Source: JBMYYE01 sp049609065
GTDB taxonomy: Bacteria; Pseudomonadota; Alphaproteobacteria; Rhodobacterales; Rhodobacteraceae
Assembly (NCBI GenBank): GCA_049609065.1
Contig: JBMYYE010000044.1
Span: forward strand, 1-18,515
Direction of reading: 5' to 3'
Length of the DNA: 18,515 bases
Both the position numbers and the translations under genes were made by a program. Below the pieces are notes generated by a model, which was not told the origin of the DNA, searched no databases, and was given only the letters and a program-made list of their open reading frames with translations. Of this stretch, positions 1 through 7,435 are shown piece after piece (position 1 is the stretch's first letter; each line of letters starts with the position of its first letter).

Positions 1-2787
1 AATGCGCAGTTTGATACGCTTTTGGGTCAGCTTGGCGATGCGGTGCGTGAAATCGACTGTTCTTATGAGAAATCTGAGGGCAAAGGTGCGCTAAGAGAGG
101 CGCTCGAACGTATTCGCGCTGAGGTCGAAGATGCCGTGCGCTCTGGTGCAGGTCACATTGTATTGACCGATCAGCACCAATCCGAAGACCGCGTCGCGGT
201 GCCAATGATTTTGGCCACCTCTGCGGTGCATAGCCATATGACACGCAAAGGGCTGCGGACATTTTGTTCCTTAAATGTGCGCTCTGCGGAATGTGTGGAT
301 CCGCATTATTTTGCGGTTCTCATTGGCTGTGGCGCAACCATCGTCAACGCGTATTTGGCCGAAGACACCTTGGCGCAGCGTATCGAACGTGGCCTCTTGG
401 ATTGCAGCCTAACAGAAGCCACCGCACGCTACCGCAAAGCCATTGATGCGGGCCTTTTGAAGATCATAGCCAAGATGGGGATTTCCGTTATTTCGTCTTA
501 TCGCGGCGGTCTCAACTTTGAGGCTGTGGGACTATCACGCGCCATGGTTGCGGAATATTTCCCAGGCATGACAAGCCGTATTTCAGGCATCGGTGTGCAA
601 GGTATCCAACACAAAAGCGAAGGCGTGCATGCCCAAGGGTGGCTCGGGGATAACGTGTTGCCGATTGGCGGGTTTTATAAATCCCGAAAATCGGGTGAAA
701 CACATGCGTGGGAAGCCCAAGCCATGCATCTTTTGCAATCGGCCTGTGACCGCGCGAGCTTCGAGTTGTGGAAACAATATTCTGCAAAAATGCAGTCCAT
801 GCCTCCGATCAACTTGCGGGACCTTTTGGGGATCAAACCACTGGGTAAACCTGTTCCGATCGAAGAGGTTGAAAGCATCACGGCGATCCGCAAACGCTTT
901 GTGACACCGGGCATGTCCCTCGGTGCGCTTAGCCCTGAAAGCCACAAAACTTTGAACGTAGCGATGAACCGTATCGGTGCGAAATCCGATAGCGGCGAAG
1001 GCGGCGAGGATCCGGCGCATTTCCACCCAGAACCAAATGGCGACAACCCGTCTGCGAAAATCAAACAGGTGGCATCGGGCCGTTTTGGTGTGACAGCGGA
1101 ATATCTCAATCAATGTGAAGAGCTTGAGATCAAAGTTGCGCAAGGTGCAAAACCAGGCGAAGGTGGCCAGCTTCCAGGTATGAAAGTGACTGATTTGATT
1201 GCCCGTTTGCGGCATTCAACCAAAGGGGTGACCTTGATTTCACCCCCGCCACACCACGATATTTACTCGATCGAGGATTTGGCGCAGCTCATTTATGACC
1301 TGAAGCAAATCAACCCACGCTGTAAGGTCACTGTGAAATTGGTGGCGTCGTCTGGCGTTGGTACGATTGCGGCGGGTGTGGCCAAAGCGAAAGCGGATAT
1401 CATCCTCATTTCCGGCCATAATGGCGGCACGGGCGCATCGCCTGCGACCTCCATTAAACATGCGGGGCTACCGTGGGAAATGGGCCTCACGGAGGCGCAT
1501 CAGGTTCTTACCATGAACAACCTTCGTGAACGCGTGACGCTTCGCACAGATGGCGGTCTTCGCACGGGTCGTGACATTGTGATGGCGGCCATGCTTGGGG
1601 CCGAAGAATTCGGCATCGGGACTGCGGCGCTCATTTCTATGGGGTGCATTATGGTGCGTCAGTGCCAGTCAAACACATGCCCCGTTGGGATTTGTACGCA
1701 AAACGAAGAGCTTCGGAAAAAATACACAGGGACTGCGGATAAGGTTGTGAACCTCATCACGTTCTATGCCCAAGAAGTGCGTGAAATCCTCGCGTCGATC
1801 GGGGCACGGAGCATCGAAGAGGTGATCGGGCGTCCGGATCTTTTGGCTCAGGTGAGCCGCGGATCCGCGCATTTGGATGATCTCGATCTCAACCCATTGT
1901 TGATTAGCGTCGATGGGGCAGGGGACATCACCTATGATCGTTCGAAGCCACGCAATGCGGTTCCTGACACATTGGACGCGGAGATCGTGAAAGACGCGGC
2001 GCGCTTCCTTGAAGATGGTGAGAAAATGCAACTGTCTTACGCGGTGCAAAATACGCATCGGACTGTGGGCACACGGGTGTCGTCGCATATCGTGAAAAAC
2101 TTCGGTATGCGCAATGATTTGCAACCGGATCACTTGACGGTGAAACTCACAGGCTCTGCCGGGCAAGCGTTGGGCGCATTTGCGGCCCCTGGTCTCAAAA
2201 TCGAAGTCTCAGGCGATGCCAATGACTATGTTGGTAAAGGTCTGTCAGGGGGGCGGATTTCCGTTTATCCACCGATGGTGTCACCGCTTACGGCGGCTGA
2301 TAACACCATCATCGGCAACACGGTTCTCTATGGGGCGACGGATGGTAAACTCTTTGCGGCGGGGCGTGCTGGCGAACGGTTTGCGGTGCGCAACTCTGGC
2401 GCAAGCGTTGTGATCGAAGGCTGTGGCGCGTCTGGCTGTGAATATATGACCGGCGGTGTGGCGGTGATCCTTGGCTCAATCGGCGCGAACTTTGGTGCGG
2501 GTATGACGGGGGGCATGGCCTATCTTTATGATCCAGACGGCAAAGCAGCGCCGCTCATGAATATGGAAACCTTGGTGACATGCCCTGTGACAGTGGCCCA
2601 TTGGGAAGCGCAGCTTAAAGATCTGATCGAAGAACATGTTGCGGAAACAGGCTCTGTGCGTGGGACGGAAATCTTGCGCCATTGGGACCTTGAAAAAGGC
2701 AATTTCCTTCAGGTGTGCCCGAAAGAAATGCTCGTCCATATTCCAGCGCCTTTGAGCAATGATACGGACGCGATCCCTGCGGAATAA
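1..2787 (+). CDS. gltB: Glutamate synthase (NADPH) large subunit, 5'-truncated
   Basis: C-terminal 928 residues of the GOGAT alpha subunit; the family is usually about 1,500 residues, so roughly 580 N-terminal residues, including the class II glutaminase domain, lie left of the window. The enzyme makes two glutamates from glutamine and 2-oxoglutarate in the cytoplasm. Visible parts in order: the end of the central linker domain, the FMN barrel (starting near VTPGMSLGALSPESHK, with SGEGGEDP and GGTGASP), the 3Fe-4S cysteines spaced C-x5-C-x4-C (codons at 1645, 1663 and 1678), and the C-terminal beta-helix GXGXG domain (GSAGQALGAF, GKGLSGGRI). The reading frame is open from base 1, so no start is called. 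The small subunit gltD is not downstream; it may lie upstream, outside the window. A strong hairpin terminator follows 20 nt after the stop. Identity is very secure. Confidence 0.97.
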   Translation, partial: NAQFDTLLGQLGDAVREIDCSYEKSEGKGALREALERIRAEVEDAVRSGAGHIVLTDQHQSEDRVAVPMILATSAVHSHMTRKGLRTFCSLNVRSAECVDPHYFAVLIGCGATIVNAYLAEDTLAQRIERGLLDCSLTEATARYRKAIDAGLLKIIAKMGISVISSYRGGLNFEAVGLSRAMVAEYFPGMTSRISGIGVQGIQHKSEGVHAQGWLGDNVLPIGGFYKSRKSGETHAWEAQAMHLLQSACDRASFELWKQYSAKMQSMPPINLRDLLGIKPLGKPVPIEEVESITAIRKRFVTPGMSLGALSPESHKTLNVAMNRIGAKSDSGEGGEDPAHFHPEPNGDNPSAKIKQVASGRFGVTAEYLNQCEELEIKVAQGAKPGEGGQLPGMKVTDLIARLRHSTKGVTLISPPPHHDIYSIEDLAQLIYDLKQINPRCKVTVKLVASSGVGTIAAGVAKAKADIILISGHNGGTGASPATSIKHAGLPWEMGLTEAHQVLTMNNLRERVTLRTDGGLRTGRDIVMAAMLGAEEFGIGTAALISMGCIMVRQCQSNTCPVGICTQNEELRKKYTGTADKVVNLITFYAQEVREILASIGARSIEEVIGRPDLLAQVSRGSAHLDDLDLNPLLISVDGAGDITYDRSKPRNAVPDTLDAEIVKDAARFLEDGEKMQLSYAVQNTHRTVGTRVSSHIVKNFGMRNDLQPDHLTVKLTGSAGQALGAFAAPGLKIEVSGDANDYVGKGLSGGRISVYPPMVSPLTAADNTIIGNTVLYGATDGKLFAAGRAGERFAVRNSGASVVIEGCGASGCEYMTGGVAVILGSIGANFGAGMTGGMAYLYDPDGKAAPLMNMETLVTCPVTVAHWEAQLKDLIEEHVAETGSVRGTEILRHWDLEKGNFLQVCPKEMLVHIPAPLSNDTDAIPAE

Positions 2788-2806
2788 GCGCGTTATACGA
2801 TGACAA

Positions 2807-2842
2807 GAAAGGCCCGTGCGTGACACCGCATGGGCCTTTTTT
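2807..2842 (+). terminator. Rho-independent terminator after gltB
   Basis: An 11-bp stem (2810-2820 with 2827-2837, one G-U pair) closes a 6-nt loop and is followed by a run of six T. A short A run precedes the stem. It lies 20 nt past the gltB stop and separates gltB from mtgA. Confidence 0.9.
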
Positions 2843-2877
2843 ATTGAAATCCCTTCTCAGTCAATGTGAAACCCGTT

Positions 2878-3678
2878 ATGACGGGCGATGTGGCAAAGTC
2901 AGAAAAAATAAAACCTAAAAAAACCAGTGCGAAGCAAACTGTAAAAAAGGCCCCTCCGCCTGAGGAGGCGGTTAAGAAGTCCCTGCGGGTGAAGCGTAAA
3001 AAAAACTGGCTTCAGCGGTTTGTTGATCGCTACATTTACCGCTATCTGTTTCGGGGCCTCATAGCAGTCGTGGCTGTGGTTGCGCTTTTCTCTGTGATTA
3101 ACCCGCCCACGACATTTTACATGCTAAAAGAAAAAAGCCGTCTTGGTCATGTGGATCATCAATGGGTGTCGATGGATGATATTTCCCCGCATATGCTGCA
3201 TGCGGTTGTGGCTGCAGAGGATGTGAATTTTTGTACCCATTTTGGATTTGACATCGGGGCCATTCGACAAGCCGTTTCCGAAGGCGGAACACGAGGGGCG
3301 TCAACCATTTCCCAGCAAACTGTGAAAAACACGTTTTTGTGGCCCTCTCGAAGCTGGGTTCGCAAAGCGTTTGAAGCGGTTTTGACGCCTCTTGTCGAAG
3401 TGCTGTGGTCAAAGCGGCGGATCCTTGAAGTGTATCTCAATGTGATTGAGTTTGACAAAGGGGTGTTTGGGGTTGATGCGGCCGCGGTTCACTATTTTCG
3501 CAAAACGCCGGATCGCTTGAGCCTCACCGAAGCAGCGCTTTTGGCGGCTATTTTGCCAAACCCAAAAGGGCGCTCGGCCTCGCGGCCAACCCAAAGTGTT
3601 GAGCGCCGTGCGCGAGCAATTGCTGATGGGGCGCGCACAATCCGCAATACGTCGAAGGTTTCGTGCTTCGAGGATTGA
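2878..3678 (+). CDS. mtgA: Monofunctional biosynthetic peptidoglycan transglycosylase
   Basis: GT51 glycosyltransferase that polymerises lipid II into glycan strands without a transpeptidase domain; anchored in the inner membrane and acting in the periplasm. Visible: a Lys/Arg/Pro-rich cytoplasmic tail, one membrane segment (about residues 58-75), then the GT51 motifs. Motif 1 is AAEDVNFCTHFGFD, whose Glu is the expected catalytic base; motif 2 is GASTISQQ; motif 3 is RKAFE, with a second conserved Glu; then KRRILEVYLNVIEF. The length (266 residues) suits the family, whose basic N-terminal tail varies. The start is uncertain: ATG 2878 is chosen, but in-frame GTG 2866 is possible and neither has a clear Shine-Dalgarno. 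The terminator ends only about 35 nt upstream, so the promoter must be very close, overlap gltB, or rely on read-through. Confidence 0.93.
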   Translation: MTGDVAKSEKIKPKKTSAKQTVKKAPPPEEAVKKSLRVKRKKNWLQRFVDRYIYRYLFRGLIAVVAVVALFSVINPPTTFYMLKEKSRLGHVDHQWVSMDDISPHMLHAVVAAEDVNFCTHFGFDIGAIRQAVSEGGTRGASTISQQTVKNTFLWPSRSWVRKAFEAVLTPLVEVLWSKRRILEVYLNVIEFDKGVFGVDAAAVHYFRKTPDRLSLTEAALLAAILPNPKGRSASRPTQSVERRARAIADGARTIRNTSKVSCFED

Positions 3679-3730
3679 AAATCAATCAGGGTTTTGGCAT
3701 TAGACTATAAACCGATCTAAAAGAGATACT

Positions 3731-4396
3731 ATGAACCGTTTATATCACGCCCCTTTATCCCCGTTTTGTCGCAAAGTGCGTCTCGTTTTGGCGGAAAAAC
3801 GGATTGAAGTTGAGCTCGTCGAAGAGCGCTATTGGGAACGTGAGCCTGATTTTATTCGCCGCAACCCCGCCGCGAAAGTGCCCGTTTTGAAAATGGATGG
3901 CATGTTGATGGCCGAAAGCAATGCGATTTGTGAGTATCTCGAAGAAAGCCATCCAACACCTGCTTTGTTGCCCGAAGGGCCTGCTGCGCGGTTTGAAACA
4001 CGGCGTCTGGTGCATTGGTTTGATGATAAGTTCCACCATGAGGTGACAAAGAACCTTGTCTATGAACGCGTGAATAAGAAGCTTACGGGCGAAGGATATC
4101 CCAACGGCACCAACATCAAAAATGGGGCAAAAGCGATCAAGTTTCATATCGATTATATGCATTGGTTGCTGGATCAACGGCGCTGGCTTGCGGGGGATCA
4201 AATGACGATTGCTGATTATGCCGCTGCAGCGCATTTTTCCGCGCTGGATTATATTTCGGATGTGGATTGGAACCGCTCTGACAATGTCAAAGATTGGTAT
4301 GCAAAAATCAAATCGCGCCCCGCATTTCGCTCCATCCTTGTGGATCAGATTTCGGGCTTTCCACAGCCACGCCATTATGCGGATTTGGATTTTTGA
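3731..4396 (+). CDS. Glutathione S-transferase family protein
   Basis: A 221-residue cytosolic GST. The N-terminal thioredoxin-like domain (about 1-75) carries SPFCRKVR with Cys13 at the usual catalytic position, the cis-proline in KVPVL (Pro51) and the glutathione-binding ESNAIC (Glu62-Ser63). The helical C-terminal domain ends with a typical W-AGDQMTIADYAAAAHFSALDY stretch. Substrate unknown; a cysteine in place of Ser/Tyr suggests a beta- or omega-like class with thiol transfer chemistry (inference). AAGAGAT lies 5-11 nt before ATG, and TATAAA at 3706-3711 could be a -10 box, though no good -35 is seen at the right distance. Its stop overlaps the queG start, so the two are probably translated together. 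Confidence 0.9.
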   Translation: MNRLYHAPLSPFCRKVRLVLAEKRIEVELVEERYWEREPDFIRRNPAAKVPVLKMDGMLMAESNAICEYLEESHPTPALLPEGPAARFETRRLVHWFDDKFHHEVTKNLVYERVNKKLTGEGYPNGTNIKNGAKAIKFHIDYMHWLLDQRRWLAGDQMTIADYAAAAHFSALDYISDVDWNRSDNVKDWYAKIKSRPAFRSILVDQISGFPQPRHYADLDF

Positions 4397-5433
4397 GTGC
4401 GGACCTCAAAGCACGGTTGATTGATAAAGCCCTCGAAGAAGGGTTCACAAAAGCACGGGTCACACATCCAGGTGCGGTGCCTGAAATCGCTCAGCATTTG
4501 CAAAATTATGTTGCCCAAGGCCATCATGGTCAGATGGGTTGGATGGCCGAACGTATGCATTGGCGGGGCAATCCCGCCGCGCTTTGGCCTGAAGCAAAAT
4601 CCGTTTTGATGCTGGCGGAGGCATATACGCCTGAACATGATCCTCTGGCGGTGCATGGCCAAAGAGATAAGGCGGCGATTTCGGTCTATGCCCAAAACAA
4701 AGATTACCATGATATCGTGAAAAAACGCCTGAAACGGGTGGGGCGATGGTTGATTGAACAAGACCCTAAAGCTGAGATCAAAGTTTTCGTCGATACGGCG
4801 CCTGTGATGGAAAAGCCTTTGGCGGCGGCGGCGGGGCTCGGCTGGCAGGGGAAACACACAAATTTACTGTCACGTGATTTGGGGTCTTGGTTTTTCTTAG
4901 GTGCGATTTTCACCACGGCTGACCTGCCAAGTGATCCGCCCGGTGAAAACCGCTGCGGTGAATGCACGGCCTGTCTTGAGGCGTGCCCAACCAATGCATT
5001 TCCGGCACCACACCAAATTGATGCGCGGCGCTGCATTTCCTATCTGACAATTGAACATCATGGCCCCGTGGATGAAGATTTACGATCAAAGCTGGGGAAT
5101 CGCATCTATGGATGCGATGATTGCCTGTCGGCCTGCCCGTGGAACAAATTTGCCGTGGAAGCCCATGAAATACGCTATGCCGCACGGGCAGATTTGATTG
5201 CACCTGATTTGGCTGCGCTTTCAACGCTTGATGATGCCAGCTTTCGCACGCACTTTTCAGGGTCCCCTGTAAAACGCATTGGAATTAAACGTTTTTTGCG
5301 AAATGTCCTCTATGCAATTGGGAATTCGGAACGCGCTGAATTGCTGTCATCGGTGGTGCCTCACCTCACGGATGAGGACGAAACGGTACGGGATGCGGCG
5401 CTTTGGGCGAAAACGCAGCTGCAAGCGCTGTAA
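4393..5433 (+). CDS. queG: Epoxyqueuosine reductase QueG
   Basis: Cobalamin- and Fe-S-dependent enzyme for the last step of queuosine synthesis, reducing epoxyqueuosine to queuosine at tRNA position 34. The 346-residue product has DTAPVMEKPLAAAAGLGWQGKHTN with Asp134, the expected proton donor. Eight cysteines (188, 191, 194, 198, 214, 241, 244, 248) lie in CGECTACLEACP, RRCISY and CDDCLSACP, enough for two 4Fe-4S clusters. A HEAT-like C-terminus begins near SERAELLSSVVPHL. The frame is open further left, inside the GST gene, but TTG 4393 gives the family-like start MSADLKARLIDKALEEGF, puts the Asp at position 134 and creates a TTGA overlap with the GST stop. That layout suggests translational coupling. 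Identity is secure; the start is likely. Confidence 0.95.
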   Translation: MSADLKARLIDKALEEGFTKARVTHPGAVPEIAQHLQNYVAQGHHGQMGWMAERMHWRGNPAALWPEAKSVLMLAEAYTPEHDPLAVHGQRDKAAISVYAQNKDYHDIVKKRLKRVGRWLIEQDPKAEIKVFVDTAPVMEKPLAAAAGLGWQGKHTNLLSRDLGSWFFLGAIFTTADLPSDPPGENRCGECTACLEACPTNAFPAPHQIDARRCISYLTIEHHGPVDEDLRSKLGNRIYGCDDCLSACPWNKFAVEAHEIRYAARADLIAPDLAALSTLDDASFRTHFSGSPVKRIGIKRFLRNVLYAIGNSERAELLSSVVPHLTDEDETVRDAALWAKTQLQAL

Positions 5434-5448
5434 ATGTGCCTTTTGCCG

Positions 5449-5476
5449 TTGACTCGGGGCGAAAAGAGCTTAAAAG
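5449..5476 (+). promoter_or_regulatory. Probable sigma-70 promoter of rpmG
   Basis: TTGACT at 5449-5454 is followed after 15-16 nt by TTAAAA/TAAAAG (5470-5476). It sits in the 99-nt gap between queG and rpmG, where a ribosomal-protein gene needs its own promoter. The -35 is good and the -10 only fair. No transcript data. Confidence 0.45.
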
Positions 5477-5532
5477 GCGTGGTTCATGGAATTAATGGGC
5501 GTTGAACGTCCCCCGCTTTGAGGAGCATTACT

Positions 5533-5700
5533 ATGGCGAAGCCGACCACAATTAAGATCCGCCTGAACTCATCGGCGGGCACAGGCCACTTTTATGTGAC
5601 CAAGAAAAACGCACGTACAATGACTGAAAAAATGGTTGTTCGTAAATACGACCCAGTTGTTCGTAAGCACGTTGAATACAAAGAAGGCAAAATCAAATAG
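5533..5700 (+). CDS. rpmG: 50S ribosomal protein L33
   Basis: A 55-residue basic protein beginning MAKPTTIKIRLNSSAGTGHF and ending VEYKEGKIK, the exact size and pattern of bacterial L33, a component of the large ribosomal subunit near the E site. It has no CxxC pairs, so it is the zinc-independent form, which does not depend on zinc supply. ATG 5533 is chosen because GAGGAG (5520-5525) lies 7 nt upstream; the in-frame TTG at 5518 overlaps that ribosome binding site. It is a single-gene unit with its own likely promoter and a terminator directly after it. Confidence 0.97.
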   Translation: MAKPTTIKIRLNSSAGTGHFYVTKKNARTMTEKMVVRKYDPVVRKHVEYKEGKIK

Positions 5701-5722
5701 ATTTTACCATCTCTGGTTATTT

Positions 5723-5755
5723 AAAAAAAGCGTCCTCCTTCGAGGGCGCTTTTTT
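5723..5755. terminator. Bidirectional terminator between rpmG and the MAPEG gene
   Basis: A 10-bp GC-rich stem around loop CTTC (5738-5741) is flanked by seven A on the left and six T on the right, so it can terminate transcripts from both strands. One pair is a G-U wobble. It fits the convergent arrangement of rpmG (+) and the MAPEG gene (-), whose stop is 7 nt further on. Confidence 0.9.
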
Positions 5756-5761
5756 ATTGGG

Positions 5762-6154
5762 TCAAAGAATAAGTGAAGCGGCAAGGACGCCTAGCAGCGC
5801 CGCCTGCGCAAGGAGCGTGGCGCTCATGCCGTAGAAGCGATATTTCCAATGTGTGCCAGGGAAGCTGAAATATGCAGCATGGAGCACGCGGCCAGTGATA
5901 AAGACAACGCTGATGGCGCCGAGGTTCCAATTGGAGCCGCTGCTTGCTTCACAAAGGCCAAGAATAATGAGGAAGATCGGGATTTGTTCCATGGCATTGC
6001 CATGGGCGCGCAACCGTTTTTGAAGGCTCTCATTCCCCCCATCGCCAAGGGCGATTTTATCATGCCTGCGGACACTGATAACGCGGGACGTTAAAATAAG
6101 AAGGAGCGCCCCCAAAAGAAGCGCGCTGATGCCTGTGATGGGAAATGTCTGCAT
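5762..6154 (-). CDS. MAPEG family membrane protein
   Basis: A 130-residue integral membrane protein with about four hydrophobic segments, beginning MQTFPITGISALLLGALLLILTS. The family signature lies in the first loop and second helix (LQKRLRAHGNAMEQIPIFLIILGL, with the conserved RL-AH-N-E-P pattern). MAPEG proteins include microsomal glutathione transferases and bacterial relatives; the substrate here cannot be told. ATG at 6154 is chosen because GAGG lies a few bases upstream and the protein then begins at the first membrane helix; the frame stays open 34 codons further, but that extension runs through the terminator of the upstream gene. It reads in the same direction as the BI-1 gene but is separated from it by a terminator, so it is probably transcribed alone. 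Confidence 0.88.
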   Translation of the reverse strand: MQTFPITGISALLLGALLLILTSRVISVRRHDKIALGDGGNESLQKRLRAHGNAMEQIPIFLIILGLCEASSGSNWNLGAISVVFITGRVLHAAYFSFPGTHWKYRFYGMSATLLAQAALLGVLAASLIL

Positions 6155-6240
6155 GGGATCCTCTACGTTTGATTGTCTTAGGAAAAGCGAAGTTTGCCTC
6201 GGGGTCAAGACAAGATGCCCGTAGATGCCCTTTGGGCAAT

Positions 6241-6270
6241 AAAAAAGGCCAGCCAATGGCCAGCCTTTTT
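6241..6270 (-). terminator. Terminator after the Bax inhibitor-1 gene
   Basis: On the minus strand GGCTGGCC-ATT-GGCTGGCC folds into an 8-bp hairpin with two central G-U pairs, preceded by five A and followed by six T. On the plus strand the same positions become C-A mismatches, so it should act mainly on minus-strand transcripts. It lies about 20 nt past the BI-1 stop. Confidence 0.8.
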
Positions 6271-6291
6271 AGACGTAAATGATCGTTGCAA

Positions 6292-7008
6292 TTACTCGCG
6301 GTTGCCCAAGAACTGCAAAAGGAACATGAAGAGGTTCACAAAATCAAGGTAGAGGTTCAACGCCCCCATGATTGCAGATTTAGCAAGCCATTCTTGGTCC
6401 CCATGATGCGCGTGAGCCAAGTAGTCATTTTTGATTTTCTGTGTGTCATAGGCTGTGAGGCCCGCAAAAATCAAAACGCCGATTGCAGAAATCGCGAACT
6501 GAACCATATCAGACTTCAAGAAGATGTTCACAACAGATGCGATGATCAAGCCGATCACACCCATGATGAGAAAAGAGCCCCAGCCGGAAATATCTTTCTT
6601 GGTGGTGTAGCCCCAAAGGCTAAGACCCGCAAAAGCTGCGGAGGTGATAAGGAAGGTTTGCGTAATGGAAAACCCAGTGAACACCGCAAAGATCCATGCG
6701 ATGGATAGGCCCATAACGGCGGCGAATGCGTAGAAGAAAAGCTGCGCGCCAGCGGCGGACAGACGATTAATCGCAGCGCCAAATGCAAAGACCATAATCA
6801 AAGGTGCGAACATTACGATGTAGCGCACGTAGCCTGTGAAGAATGTTTGGAGCAATGCTTCGTTATTGCCCACAGCCCATGCAACCAATGCGGTGAGCAA
6901 TAGGCCAACAGACATCGTGCCGTATACTTTGTTCATATGGGTCCGTAGACCCTGATCGATCACCGCGTTTGACCCAACGCGGGTATCCATGGAATGAAAA
7001 TCTGCCAT
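6292..7008 (-). CDS. Bax inhibitor-1/YccA family membrane protein
   Basis: A 238-residue protein with about seven hydrophobic helices in the inner membrane. It has the family pattern: a charged N-terminus with MNKVYGTMSVGLLLTALVAW, a long run of helices, and GVLIFAGLTAYDTQKIKNDY near the C-terminus, where the conserved Asp belongs to the pH-sensing pair described for bacterial homologues such as YetJ. Those homologues conduct Ca2+; bacterial members have also been linked to protease regulation. The role here is not proven. ATG at 7008 is chosen for its very strong Shine-Dalgarno (GAGGAGG) and family-like start MADFHSMDTRVGS; an in-frame ATG 10 codons upstream would overlap that site. Unlinked in function to its neighbours as far as I can see. 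Confidence 0.94.
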   Translation of the reverse strand: MADFHSMDTRVGSNAVIDQGLRTHMNKVYGTMSVGLLLTALVAWAVGNNEALLQTFFTGYVRYIVMFAPLIMVFAFGAAINRLSAAGAQLFFYAFAAVMGLSIAWIFAVFTGFSITQTFLITSAAFAGLSLWGYTTKKDISGWGSFLIMGVIGLIIASVVNIFLKSDMVQFAISAIGVLIFAGLTAYDTQKIKNDYLAHAHHGDQEWLAKSAIMGALNLYLDFVNLFMFLLQFLGNRE

Positions 7009-7041
7009 AGTGGCCTCCTCAAAAAAACAGTTGGCCAATTG

Positions 7042-7086
7042 AAAACGGCCGCTTCCCCTTTAATATCGGGAAAAGCGACCGTTTTT
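7042..7086 (-). terminator. Hairpin, probable terminator of the DUF1127 transcript
   Basis: An imperfect inverted repeat (AAAACGG-CGC-TT-CCC against GGG-AA-GCG-CCGTTTT) with a small bulge and loop around 7057-7066, flanked by A and T runs. On the minus strand it ends in CGTTTTC, a short T run. It lies between the DUF1127 gene and the BI-1 start, so it can end the DUF1127 transcript. Confidence 0.6.
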
Positions 7087-7090
7087 ACAA

Positions 7091-7140
7091 GACCTTCTCG
7101 TAAGACAGATTTAAAAATCAGGAAAAATCTATCTAAGGTC
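7091..7140 (-). other. Structured 3' region downstream of the DUF1127 gene
   Basis: Nested inverted repeat: GACCTT (7091-7096) pairs with AAGGTC (7135-7140), AGA with TCT, and AGATTT (7107-7112) with AAATCT (7125-7130), with one C-A mismatch and a 6-nt bulge. It starts 17 nt past the DUF1127 stop and is followed by the hairpin at 7042-7086. It could be the body of a 3'-UTR-derived small RNA. The pairing is seen directly; the RNA is inferred. Confidence 0.4.
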
Positions 7141-7157
7141 AGGGGGTATGTCGTGGA

Positions 7158-7352
7158 TTAACGCAGATCCCACACGAGGCGGCGGCTTTCGAGAACCGCG
7201 TCTTTATAAGAAACACCGATATCCTCTAGGAGATGTGCATCAAGGTTTTTCAGCTGTCGACGTGTCTGTGCGGCGGCGAGCATTGTTTTTGCGGCGCGAA
7301 CAAAGGAAACGTTTCGTGTCGGAGCGGCAAAGGCTTGTGTCAAAGTTGTCAT
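7158..7352 (-). CDS. DUF1127 family small protein
   Basis: A 64-residue basic protein. The C-terminal half carries the DUF1127 (YjiS-like) pattern: RRQLKNLDAHLLEDIGVSYKDAVLESRRLVWD, with Leu/Asp-rich spacing, an invariant DIG and a terminal W-D. In alphaproteobacteria such Arg-rich small proteins are stress- or nutrient-induced, and one in Rhodobacter sphaeroides (CcaF1) binds RNA and influences small RNA processing; the role here is inferred only. ATG at 7352 is chosen because AAGG lies 8 nt upstream; the frame stays open 16 codons further, into the lysR promoter dyad. It is divergent from lysR with a 105-nt shared regulatory gap, and a structured 3' region follows it. Confidence 0.88.
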   Translation of the reverse strand: MTTLTQAFAAPTRNVSFVRAAKTMLAAAQTRRQLKNLDAHLLEDIGVSYKDAVLESRRLVWDLR

Positions 7353-7394
7353 GGTGTCTGCCTTTCTGGGCTGAAAATTTTGTATGTGATGTAC

Positions 7395-7413
7395 ATGCAA
7401 GAAAATCTTGCAT
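7395..7413. promoter_or_regulatory. Perfect dyad, candidate LysR operator
   Basis: ATGCAAGA-AAA-TCTTGCAT: two perfect 8-bp arms around 3 nt, in the gap between the divergent DUF1127 and lysR genes. A second small palindrome, ATGTACAT (7389-7396), abuts it. The right arm contains the TTGCAT proposed as the lysR -35. It is a typical place for LysR-type autoregulation. It is not the strict T-N11-A form, so the binding protein is inferred. Confidence 0.55.
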
Positions 7414-7435
7414 TAGTAAAATGAATGTTTATGAT
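7408..7435 (+). promoter_or_regulatory. Probable lysR promoter
   Basis: TTGCAT (7408-7413), a 16-nt spacer and TATGAT (7430-7435), placing the start of transcription just ahead of the lysR ribosome binding site. The -35 lies within the right arm of the dyad and the -10 overlaps another short dyad, TGATT-T-AATCA (7432-7442). Binding at either site would block it. Confidence 0.5.

Noticed and set aside
583..1215. Long minus-strand open frame antisense to gltB
   Set aside because: It lies wholly within the gltB FMN region, lacks a ribosome binding site and looks like no family; it is a shadow of gltB codon use.
3755..4375. 206-codon minus-strand open frame across the GST gene
   Set aside because: The GST protein on the plus strand is unmistakable; the antisense frame has no recognisable domain or start signal.
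4294..4392. Upstream extension of the queG frame
   Set aside because: It overlaps the end of the GST gene by 100 bases and does not resemble QueG; the family start begins at 4393.
7009..7157. Member of the CCUCCUCCC-loop (Cuckoo) small RNA family after DUF1127
   Set aside because: The minus strand here lacks that motif; the CCTCCTC on the plus strand at 7014-7020 is only the complement of the BI-1 Shine-Dalgarno.
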